Origin: Sphingomonas sp.
Lineage (GTDB): Bacteria; Pseudomonadota; Alphaproteobacteria; Sphingomonadales; Sphingomonadaceae
Direction: 5' to 3'
DNA length: 25,738 bases
Assembly: GCA_030824725.1 (NCBI GenBank)
Contig: JAPJRE010000010.1
Span: forward strand, 1 to 25,738
How positions within the stretch are numbered: the stretch's first letter is position 1; each line of letters begins with the position of its first letter. The position numbers and the translations under genes are program-made. This document shows positions 15,611 to 23,635 of this stretch, in pieces. Under the pieces are notes generated by a model. It saw nothing but the letters and a program-made list of their open reading frames with translations. It was not told the origin of the DNA and searched no databases.

Positions 15611-16800
15611 CAGATACGCGCGAGGAGCGGCACCACGCGGCGCTCGAAAAAGCCCAGGCGGCTCTGATCGACGGTCGGGCTCGCCTGGAGCGGCGGGATG
15701 CTCGTGCACCGGCTCTTCACATGGTACACATCAGTACGCGACTTGCTGGCGTCGATCGCCAGCGAGACTTCGTTGAAGTGGACGCAGAAGTCGAGCGGGA
15801 CGCGCGACGGGCGGCCTTCGCGCTTCGCCTCGACCATTTCGATCGCGCCGCGGACATAGTCCATCTGCGCCACGCTGCCTTCCGGGATCGGGAAGGCGGG
15901 CTTGCGCGACTTCACCTTGACCGGAAAGGGCGAGAGCATGAAGCGGCGGCGCACCTTCAGCCAGCGGCGGAAGGAGATCGGCGTGCCGTAATACCAGACG
16001 TCGTCGGCGGTGAGCTCGCCTTCCTGCCCGAAGATGCGGAACACATGGTCGCGCGGAGCGACGATGCCGCAGGTCAGGCGCGCCACCATGCCGTTCTCGA
16101 AGCGCAGGCTGGTCACCGAATAATCGGGCGCCTCGGGCTTGTGCAGGGTCGGCTTGCCGGGGGCGATCAGCGAGGAGAAGGCGTGCACCTCGGTCACCGA
16201 GCCGAACAGCGCGATCAGCCAGCTGAGGCAATAGCCGGCATGTTCCAGCGTGCAGCCGACCTCGAACTCGTCCTCGGCCGGCCAGGGGGCGCCGGAAACG
16301 CTCTTCCAGGTGCGGTAGGGCGACTTGCCGACGAAATTGTCGTCCATCTCGGCATAGGTGAGGATCGGCTGGCCGATGCTGCCCGCCTCGATCGTCTCGC
16401 GCACGGCGTCCAGCGCCTCGCTCAGATGGTTGCACGGCGCCGAGCCCAGCGACACGCCCTTCTCGGTCGCGAGATCGCGAAGCGATTCGATGTCCTCGAT
16501 CTTCATCGCCAGCGGCTTTTCGGACCAGACGTCGAAGCCGCGCTCGATGCAGTCGCGCGACACCTTGTAATGTTCGTCCGGCGGGGTGAGGTTCAGGATC
16601 ACGTCCGCCTGGAGGCCGTCGAAAAACGCCTCGCGATCGGTGACCGTGGGAATCTTCCAATAGTTGCTGAACCGGGCGGCATGTGCTGGTTCGATGTCGA
16701 ACGCACGCACGACCTGCACCCCGGTGCGGGCACGAATGGTGTCCATATAGAAATCGGCGACAAAGCCGCAGCCGATGATCGCAATATTGACGACGCTCAC
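15610..16800 (-). CDS. Gfo/Idh/MocA-family oxidoreductase
   Basis: A 396-residue protein with a Rossmann motif (NIAIIGCGFVADFY, 5-18), LTPPDEHY (71-78), the EKP motif (94-96) and a C-terminal domain ending in the FNEVSLAIDAS region seen in sugar-processing members. GTG at 16800 was chosen because GGGGGAG lies just upstream; the in-frame ATG at 16815 contains that motif and lacks its own site. It is the first gene of a coupled pair with the oxidoreductase at 14567. Substrate unknown; members act on sugars, inositols, UDP-sugars or glycosides. It is divergent from the thiC riboswitch. Confidence 0.9.
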   Translation of the reverse strand: MSVVNIAIIGCGFVADFYMDTIRARTGVQVVRAFDIEPAHAARFSNYWKIPTVTDREAFFDGLQADVILNLTPPDEHYKVSRDCIERGFDVWSEKPLAMKIEDIESLRDLATEKGVSLGSAPCNHLSEALDAVRETIEAGSIGQPILTYAEMDDNFVGKSPYRTWKSVSGAPWPAEDEFEVGCTLEHAGYCLSWLIALFGSVTEVHAFSSLIAPGKPTLHKPEAPDYSVTSLRFENGMVARLTCGIVAPRDHVFRIFGQEGELTADDVWYYGTPISFRRWLKVRRRFMLSPFPVKVKSRKPAFPIPEGSVAQMDYVRGAIEMVEAKREGRPSRVPLDFCVHFNEVSLAIDASKSRTDVYHVKSRCTSIPPLQASPTVDQSRLGFFERRVVPLLARI

Positions 16801-16984
16801 GCCGGACTCCCCCATAGTCGTTGTTCGGATTGCAATGGCCCGGCTCGCATAGCATCCTTTTGCAGCGCAGCGAAACGACAGAATGCGTCGCCATGCTATT
16901 GCGCGCGCATGCGAAGAACCCGTCGATGTCCAGGTCTTAACCCAGGGCATTGCCCGCGTCCGCACAAGTCTTTACAGCAAGCAT

Positions 16985-17080
16985 CATTCCCCGGGGGACC
17001 GCTGGCGCAGCGGTTGAGAGGAGGGCCGCAGCCCTCGACCCGCTGAACCTGATCCGGTTGACACCGGCGTAGGGAGGGAG
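16985..17080 (+). ncRNA. TPP riboswitch (THI element) upstream of thiC
   Basis: The conserved core is readable: GGGGGACC, the hairpin CCGCTGgcgCAGCGG, then TTGAGA (usually CTGAGA). Next come a GAGGG...CCCTC arm and the second half GAACCTGATCCGGTTGACAC with CGGCGTAGGGA. This is the thiamine pyrophosphate aptamer, and it sits just upstream of the thiamine gene thiC, as expected. Ligand binding normally turns expression off. The edges are approximate. The region between aptamer and start codon can form a helix that covers the ribosome-binding site, suggesting control of translation. Confidence 0.95.
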
Positions 17081-17099
17081 GGTCTTGTTCCCCGAGGTC

Positions 17100-17134
17100 C
17101 GTCTGCTCCCCGCGTACCGCCCAAGGAGTAGACG
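17100..17134 (+). promoter_or_regulatory. Shine-Dalgarno-sequestering hairpin of thiC (expression platform)
   Basis: CGTCTGCTCC (17100-17109) and GGAGTAGACG (17125-17134) pair over 10 bp with a single G-U wobble and a 15-base loop. The 3' arm contains the GGAG of the thiC ribosome-binding site (AAGGAG 17123-17128). The 5' arm could alternatively pair with GGGAG at the aptamer's 3' edge (17072-17076). This fits a translational off-switch, inferred from base pairing only. Confidence 0.6.
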
Positions 17135-17137
17135 AGC

Positions 17138-19012
<1,875 letters not shown>

Positions 19013-19024
19013 GCCGACTGGCGC

Positions 19025-19597
19025 GTGTTCGGCTTCGGCAAGCACAGGGCACTCACCGCCATCGACCGACTTCGCGCCGGTCGGTGGCAGTGCGCTACCT
19101 GCGATGTCGAGCATGGCTGGCCGAGCGATATCGCCGCATTTGCTCCCGACCCGTGGCCGCATAAGGCGGCCTATGAGCCCAACAGTTCGCTCCGTCTCGC
19201 GGACGATTTCCTGTCGGAGGATTTCTGCGTTCTCGGGGGACGATATTTCTTCGTACGGGCGGTGCTGCAAATTCCGGTGCAAGGGCTGGAGCAGCCCTTC
19301 GGGTTTGGATGCTGGTCTACGCTCTCCCGCGCCAATTTTGAACGCTATGTCGAAGGGATCGACAGGGGTTCCTACGCCGACGGCGAGCAGTGGCCGGGTT
19401 GGCTTTCCAACCAGCTCTTCAACTACATTCGCGACGAGCCCATGGCGGTGTGGGTGCAACCCCGTTCCGATCGCCTCCGCCCGCTATTGTGGGTGGCCGA
19501 TGACGCAGAGCCGCTCGCCGTCTCCCAAGACAACGGCATTTCCCCGGAAGAGATGGTGGGTATATTGCGCCACTACGGGCATGGCCCTCAGGATTGA
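19025..19597 (+). CDS. DUF2199 protein
   Basis: A 190-residue soluble protein with the DUF2199 pattern: an N-terminal W-C-x2-C segment (WQCATCDVEHGW), then APDPW, SEDFCVLGGRYFFVRAVLQIPV, FGFGCWSTLS and GWLSNQL. Function unknown. Only one Cys pair of a possible zinc ribbon is present near the N-terminus, with two more single cysteines later. The GTG start at 19025 lies 12 bases after the thiC stop, with no evident ribosome-binding site, so it may depend on thiC translation. Its DNA looks more A/T-rich than the flanking genes, as does the toxin-antitoxin pair beyond it. Confidence 0.8.
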   Translation: MFGFGKHRALTAIDRLRAGRWQCATCDVEHGWPSDIAAFAPDPWPHKAAYEPNSSLRLADDFLSEDFCVLGGRYFFVRAVLQIPVQGLEQPFGFGCWSTLSRANFERYVEGIDRGSYADGEQWPGWLSNQLFNYIRDEPMAVWVQPRSDRLRPLLWVADDAEPLAVSQDNGISPEEMVGILRHYGHGPQD

Positions 19598-19610
19598 GCA
19601 CGCTAGCTGC

Positions 19611-19877
19611 TCAATAATGGTAGCGGCAGCTCAGCACTTCCAGCGCCTGCGCGTCGCCCGATCCGCTAACGCGGTACACCAGTCGGTGCTCGCCGCTGAT
19701 CCGGCGCGACCACCAGCCGGAAAGATTGCGCCGTAGCGGCTCAGGCTTGCCGGTGCCGGTAAAGGGATGGCGCCGACATTCCTCGATCAGCGCGTTAATG
19801 CGCTCCAACACCTTCGTGTCCTCGCGCGACCAAGCGACATAGTCGAGCCACGCAATCGAACCGAATACAACCTTCAC
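19611..19877 (-). CDS. yoeB: YoeB-type mRNA interferase toxin
   Basis: An 88-residue toxin closely resembling E. coli YoeB: GKPEPL, NLSGWWSRRIS, EHRLVYRV and the terminal CRYHY. Residues equivalent to the catalytic set are present (Glu46, Arg65 and His87 with Tyr88). The protein cleaves mRNA on the ribosome, stopping translation, and is neutralised by YefM. The start overlaps the antitoxin stop by four bases (19874-19877), the standard order of antitoxin first. All key residues are intact, so the toxin should be active. Confidence 0.94.
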   Translation of the reverse strand: MKVVFGSIAWLDYVAWSREDTKVLERINALIEECRRHPFTGTGKPEPLRRNLSGWWSRRISGEHRLVYRVSGSGDAQALEVLSCRYHY

Positions 19878-20128
19878 GGTCGGATCAGCTCACGCTCCTC
19901 GCCGCGCCCAGCATCGAGTTCGTGAATGCCCTCCAGCAGGCGCTGTGCATTGGCCGGCGACGACAGCAGATGCATCGTCTCCAGCATCCCCTCCCATTCG
20001 CTCTCGGAGACCAGCACCACGCCTTCGCCCTTGGGACGCACGATCTGGATCGGCGCCTTGTCGGCGACGACGCGGTCCAGCACGGCCTTCAGATTGGCGC
20101 GGGTTTCCGAAACGGTCAGGGTCTGCAT
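19874..20128 (-). CDS. yefM: YefM-type antitoxin
   Basis: An 84-residue Phd/YefM-family antitoxin. The N-terminal DNA-binding half carries the family pattern (LTVSETRANLKAVLDRV; IVRPKGEGVVLVSESEWEGMLET). The C-terminal half is a charged, flexible tail (RLLEGIHELDAGRGEERELIRP) that would wrap the toxin. It also represses its own operon, and the upstream DNA holds the expected operator. The start ATG is at 20128; the stop overlaps the toxin start (ATGA). Confidence 0.94.
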   Translation of the reverse strand: MQTLTVSETRANLKAVLDRVVADKAPIQIVRPKGEGVVLVSESEWEGMLETMHLLSSPANAQRLLEGIHELDAGRGEERELIRP

Positions 20129-20136
20129 GGCGAGTC

Positions 20137-20156
20137 TTGTACATCAATCTGTACAA
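20137..20156 (-). promoter_or_regulatory. YefM operator: paired TGTACA palindromes
   Basis: TTGTACA (20137-20143) and TGTACAA (20150-20156) form an inverted repeat with a 6-base spacer. Each arm contains the self-palindromic hexamer TGTACA, which is the known core recognised by E. coli YefM. The two hexamers are 12 bases apart centre to centre, so they lie on nearly the same DNA face. The position just upstream of the yefM start, in the 38-base gap after ung, fits autoregulation. Confidence 0.8.
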
Positions 20157-20166
20157 AGTATCAATC

Positions 20167-20862
20167 TCACAGCGCTGGCAGCGCCCAGTCGATCGGCTTC
20201 TGGCCGATGCGCTCCAGAAACGCGTTGGCCTTGCTGAAATGCCGGCTCCCGAAGAACCCCGCATGCGCCGAGAGCGGCGAGGGGTGGGGGGCCTTGAGCA
20301 CCAGATGGCGACCGCCCTTGTCGATCGAATCAACGAACGCCGCCTTCTTCTGCGCATGGCTGCCCCAGAGCAGGAACACCACCGGCTCGGGCCTGGCATT
20401 CACGAGCCGGATCACCGCATCGGTGAAGCGCTCCCAGCCGCGACCCTGGTGTGCGGCGGCGCGGCCCATTTCGACCGTCAGCACCGCGTTGAGCAGCAGC
20501 ACGCCCTGGCACGCCCAATGTTCGAGGAAGCCGTGCTGCGCGCGCGGGATGCCGAGGTCGGTCTCCATCTCCTTGTAGATGTTGACCAGGCTCGGGGGCA
20601 CGCGCACGCCCGGCTTCACCGAGAAGCACAGGCCGTGCGCCTGGCCCTCTCCGTGGTACGGGTCCTGCCCGAGGATCACCACGCGCACCTGCTCCAAGGG
20701 CGTCAGGTCGAGCGCGCGGAACCACTCGCTGCCCGCCGGGAAGATTCGCTTTCCCGCCGCCTTCTCGGCGCGGAGATAGTCGCGGAGCGCCGCCATGTAG
20801 GGCTGGGCGAATTCCTCCTCGAGCGGGGCGAGCCAGCTCGGGTGCAGCTTGATCGTCGACAT
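20167..20862 (-). CDS. ung: Uracil-DNA glycosylase (family 1)
   Basis: A 231-residue base-excision repair enzyme that removes uracil from DNA. The water-activating motif GQDPYH (65-70), the uracil-pocket Asn in LLLNAVLTV (122-130) and the DNA-intercalation loop HPSPLS (193-198) are all present. Length is normal. It is on the same strand as and directly upstream of yefM-yoeB, with 38 bases between them, and divergent from a secreted protein gene. The start ATG 20862 agrees with the family's usual N-terminus. Confidence 0.96.
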   Translation of the reverse strand: MSTIKLHPSWLAPLEEEFAQPYMAALRDYLRAEKAAGKRIFPAGSEWFRALDLTPLEQVRVVILGQDPYHGEGQAHGLCFSVKPGVRVPPSLVNIYKEMETDLGIPRAQHGFLEHWACQGVLLLNAVLTVEMGRAAAHQGRGWERFTDAVIRLVNARPEPVVFLLWGSHAQKKAAFVDSIDKGGRHLVLKAPHPSPLSAHAGFFGSRHFSKANAFLERIGQKPIDWALPAL

Positions 20863-20889
20863 GGGCCCTCTGTCCGGCCCCGGAGCAGG

Positions 20890-20915
20890 GCTGTCAATCG
20901 GCGGCTATTGACAGC
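20890..20915. promoter_or_regulatory. Perfect 9-bp inverted repeat, possible operator
   Basis: GCTGTCAAT (20890-20898) and ATTGACAGC (20907-20915) are exact inverted copies separated by 8 bases. The right arm contains TTGACA, a -35-like hexamer for the plus-strand gene. The site lies in the 105-base gap between the divergent ung and secreted-protein genes. It resembles a dimeric-repressor site, but no cognate regulator is encoded nearby. Confidence 0.5.
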
Positions 20916-20967
20916 GTTGACGCTCGCGATAGCCTGCAGCGCAACGAAAACAATCTAGGAGGGTGCC

Positions 20968-21525
20968 ATGAAAGCATGGCGGTGCATGGTTGCGCTGTGT
21001 CTGTCTGCCGTCGCGCCGCCCGCGTTCGCGCAGGCGCAACAGCCGCAGCCCGATATTTCCAAGCAGATCATCAATGCGCCGACGCCGGAGACGTTCACCG
21101 TCTATGGCCTCAGCGCCAAGCCCGCGGTGGTGAAGGACAAGAACGTCCAGGGCGGCCGGGCGCTCCGGGTGCCGATCGTCGCCGCATCGGACCAGCCGTG
21201 GAGCGTCGGCCTGATCTCGGCGATCAACCAGCCGGTGAAGAAGGGCGACAAGCTGGTGATCGTGGTCTGGGCGCGCGCGGAAAAGCTGCCGGAGGGCGCG
21301 AGCAGCGCCCGCATTTCCACCATTCAGGTCGGCCTCGCCAAGGAGCCCTACACCACGGTGTTCAAGGGCGAGGGCGAGGTGGGCAGCGACTGGAAGATGG
21401 TGCATGTCGTCGGCACCGCCGATCGCGACTATGCGGTGGGCGAGATCTCCGTCTCGCTCCACCTCGCGACCGCCAAGCAGGTGCTCGACATCGGCCCCGT
21501 GCTGCTGCTCGACCTCGCCAAATAG
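20968..21525 (+). CDS. Secreted small protein, possible carbohydrate-binding module
   Basis: A 185-residue exported protein: a signal peptide (about 1-22, ending PPAFAQ), then a single domain of about 150 residues. The domain has a jelly-roll-like strand pattern, including GGRALRVPIVAASDQPWSVG, KGDKLVIVVWARAEKL and SVSLHLATAKQVLDIGPVLL. This resembles CBM4/9/CenC-type modules found before glycosidases, but no catalytic domain is attached. AGGAGG lies just upstream of the ATG. The carbohydrate-binding reading is inference from fold-like pattern only. Confidence 0.7.
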   Translation: MKAWRCMVALCLSAVAPPAFAQAQQPQPDISKQIINAPTPETFTVYGLSAKPAVVKDKNVQGGRALRVPIVAASDQPWSVGLISAINQPVKKGDKLVIVVWARAEKLPEGASSARISTIQVGLAKEPYTTVFKGEGEVGSDWKMVHVVGTADRDYAVGEISVSLHLATAKQVLDIGPVLLLDLAK

Positions 21526-21545
21526 GCGGCGCCGCCGTCCGTCGA

Positions 21546-22277
21546 TCAGGCGCGGACGGCGGTGACCAGATAATTGAGCGCTTCGTTCTCGGTCACCACG
21601 AAGCCGCGGCTGGGCGAATAGCCGAGGCCCTGACGGTCGATCACCCGCAGGCCGGCATCGGCCAGCAGCGCTTCCAGTTCCTCGGGCTTGAGGAAGCGAC
21701 TCCAGTCATGGGTGCCACGGGGGATCGCGCCGGTGCCCTCGGCCAGCGTGATCATCGCCAGCCGTGAGAGCGGCGTGCGGTTTGGGGTGGAGAGGACCAT
21801 CAGCCCGCCATCCGCCAGCGCGCCGGCAAGTCCGCGCACGAAGGCGGCGGGATCGCTGACATGCTCGATCACTTCCATCGAGGTGACGAGGTTGAAGGTA
21901 CGCCCTGCCAGATCCTCGATGCCGCCATGGACATAATCGATCGGCAGCCCGGACAGCTCGGCATGCGCGCGCGCCGCGCCAATATTCTCGCCCGCCGCGT
22001 CCACGCCGGTCACCCGCGCACCGAGCCGGGCGAGCGGCTCGCAGAGAAGCCCGGCGCCGCAGCCGACGTCGATCGCGGTCTTGCCGGTCAGTGGCATGAA
22101 ATCGGCCGAATCGCCTGCCCAATGCGCGTCGATCGCGCGACGGATATAGCCGAGCCGCGCAGGATTCAGTCTGTGGAGCATGGCGGAAGAGCCCTTCGGA
22201 TTCCACCAATCGGCCGCCAGACGACCGAAATGTTCCGCTTCACGGGGGTCAATCGTAGCTTTAGTTGCGTTCGGCAT
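21546..22277 (-). CDS. ubiG: Ubiquinone biosynthesis O-methyltransferase UbiG
   Basis: A 243-residue SAM-dependent methyltransferase that catalyses both O-methylations in ubiquinone synthesis. Seen: the family N-terminus EAEHFGRLAADWWNPKGSSAMLH in two parts (EAEHFGRLAADWW, then GSSAMLHRLNP), SAM motif I AIDVGCGAGLL (68-78), the acidic GVDAA (91-95) and SMEVIEHV. The C-terminal half has LSTPNRT and GTHDWSRFLKPEEL, typical of UbiG. Start ATG 22277 has AGGAG just upstream. It is divergent from lysC with 58 bases between starts, so their promoters must be compact or overlap. Confidence 0.95.
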   Translation of the reverse strand: MPNATKATIDPREAEHFGRLAADWWNPKGSSAMLHRLNPARLGYIRRAIDAHWAGDSADFMPLTGKTAIDVGCGAGLLCEPLARLGARVTGVDAAGENIGAARAHAELSGLPIDYVHGGIEDLAGRTFNLVTSMEVIEHVSDPAAFVRGLAGALADGGLMVLSTPNRTPLSRLAMITLAEGTGAIPRGTHDWSRFLKPEELEALLADAGLRVIDRQGLGYSPSRGFVVTENEALNYLVTAVRA

Positions 22278-22335
22278 CCGTGGCTCCTATCAGGCTCGCC
22301 CATCTCTCCCAAGGGCAGGAAACAAGCAACCAGCC

Positions 22336-23607
22336 ATGGCGCGTATCGTAATGAAGTTCGGCGGCACATCGATGGCCGGGATCGAGCGTATCCGCAGCGT
22401 TGCCGCCCGCGTCAAACGCGAGTGGGAGGCAGGCAACCAGGTCGCGGTGGTCGTATCGGCGATGGCGGGCGAGACCGATCGGCTGGTCGGCTTCTGCCGC
22501 GAGGCCTCGTCGCTCTACGACCCCAAGGAGTATGACGTCGTCGTCTCCGCCGGCGAGCAGATCACCAGCGGCCTGCTGGCGATCGCGCTGCAGGCGATCG
22601 GCGTGCCGGCGCGCTCCTGGCTTGGCTGGCAGCTGCCGGTGCAGACTTCGGACGCCTTCGCCAAGGCGCGAATCGAGGACATCGGCACCGACGCGCTGCT
22701 CGCCAGCATGGGGAACGGCGAGGTGGCGGTGATCCCCGGCTTCCAGGGCGTGCACGAGGACCGGATCACCACGCTGGGCCGCGGCGGATCGGATACCTCG
22801 GCGGTGGCGGTCGCGGCGGCGGTGAAGGCCGATCGCTGCGACATCTACACCGATGTCGACGGGGTCTACACCACCGATCCGCGTATCGTGCCCCGCGCGC
22901 GCAAGCTGAAGCGCGTGACCTATGAGGAAATGCTCGAACTCGCCAGCGTCGGCGCCAAGGTGCTCCAGACCCGTTCGGTCGGCCTGGCGATGAAGGAAGG
23001 GGTTCGCGTGCAGGTGCTCTCGTCCTTTACGGGCGAAGACGCGCCGATGGCAGATACATTGCCCGGGACGATGATCGTGGGCGAAGAGGAGATTCAGGAC
23101 GTGGAACGCCAGCTCATCACCGGCATCGCGCACGACAAGAACGAAGCCAAGATCACGCTCACCGCGGTGCCGGACAAGCCCGGCGCGGTGGCGTCGATCT
23201 TCACGCCGCTTGCCGATGCCAGCATCAACGTGGACATGATCATCCAGAACATCGCGCACCAGAGCGCCGGCAGCGCGAGTGCGACCGACGTGACCTTCAC
23301 GGTGCCGGCGGCGGACCTGGCCCGCTCGCTGGAGATCCTGGCGCAGCAGAAGGAAGCGATCGGCTTCACCGGCGTCAGCCATGACACGCGCGTCGCCAAG
23401 GTCTCGGTGGTCGGCGTCGGCATGCGCAGCCATGCCGGTGTCGCCGCGACGATGTTCCAGACGCTGGGCGCGCGCGGCATCAACATCCAGGCGATCACGA
23501 CGTCGGAGATCAAGGTCTCGGTGCTGATCGAGGAAGACTATACCGAGCTGGCGGTGCGCGTGCTGCACACCGCCTATGGCCTCGACGCGGACGACGTCGC
23601 CGCCTGA
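22336..23607 (+). CDS. lysC: Aspartate kinase
   Basis: A 423-residue aspartokinase that phosphorylates aspartate, the first step to lysine, threonine and methionine. The kinase domain has KFGGTSMAG (7-15), GRGGSDTSAVAVAAA and CDIYTDVDGVYTTDPRIV. Two C-terminal ACT-type regulatory domains follow (about 265-423; NVDMIIQNI, SVVGVGMRSHAGVA and NIQAITTSEIKVSVLI), the usual sites of amino-acid feedback inhibition. The ATG at 22336 matches the family start; longer readings are ubiG shadow. An internal GTG with a strong Shine-Dalgarno at the kinase/ACT boundary may give a separate small subunit. Confidence 0.95.
   Translation: MARIVMKFGGTSMAGIERIRSVAARVKREWEAGNQVAVVVSAMAGETDRLVGFCREASSLYDPKEYDVVVSAGEQITSGLLAIALQAIGVPARSWLGWQLPVQTSDAFAKARIEDIGTDALLASMGNGEVAVIPGFQGVHEDRITTLGRGGSDTSAVAVAAAVKADRCDIYTDVDGVYTTDPRIVPRARKLKRVTYEEMLELASVGAKVLQTRSVGLAMKEGVRVQVLSSFTGEDAPMADTLPGTMIVGEEEIQDVERQLITGIAHDKNEAKITLTAVPDKPGAVASIFTPLADASINVDMIIQNIAHQSAGSASATDVTFTVPAADLARSLEILAQQKEAIGFTGVSHDTRVAKVSVVGVGMRSHAGVAATMFQTLGARGINIQAITTSEIKVSVLIEEDYTELAVRVLHTAYGLDADDVAA
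23101..23607 (+). CDS. Possible internal product: aspartate kinase regulatory (beta) subunit
   Basis: Inside lysC, in frame, GTG at 23101 is preceded by AGGAG (23087-23091) with a 9-base spacer, a near-ideal site. Translation from here gives 168 residues, essentially the ACT regulatory part alone (VERQLITGIAHDKNEAKITL...). Separate in-frame beta subunits of this size are established for the aspartokinases of Corynebacterium and Bacillus, which form alpha2-beta2 enzymes. Whether this site is used here is inference. Confidence 0.4.
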   Translation: MERQLITGIAHDKNEAKITLTAVPDKPGAVASIFTPLADASINVDMIIQNIAHQSAGSASATDVTFTVPAADLARSLEILAQQKEAIGFTGVSHDTRVAKVSVVGVGMRSHAGVAATMFQTLGARGINIQAITTSEIKVSVLIEEDYTELAVRVLHTAYGLDADDVAA

Positions 23608-23619
23608 CCCGCGCGCGGG
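23608..23619. other. GC palindrome between convergent lysC and GH115 genes
   Basis: CCCGCGCGCGGG is a perfect 12-base palindrome in the 28-base gap between two convergent stop codons. It is too short and lacks a T-run, so a terminator role is only possible. Confidence 0.25.
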
Positions 23620-23635
23620 GGCGTGGCCGGCGCGG

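Noticed and set aside
16850..16905. ATAGCAT/ATGCTAT inverted repeat in the thiC-oxidoreductase gap
   Set aside because: Seven bases with a long spacer is close to chance level.
14875..17046. Plus-strand open frame of 723 codons opposite the two oxidoreductases and running into the riboswitch
   Set aside because: It crosses two real genes and a non-coding RNA and starts with low-complexity Arg-rich sequence.
19605..19631. AGCTGC...GCAGCT inverted repeat between DUF2199 and yoeB
   Set aside because: It is only 6 bp with a 15-base loop, partly inside yoeB, and has no T-run; too weak for a terminator call.
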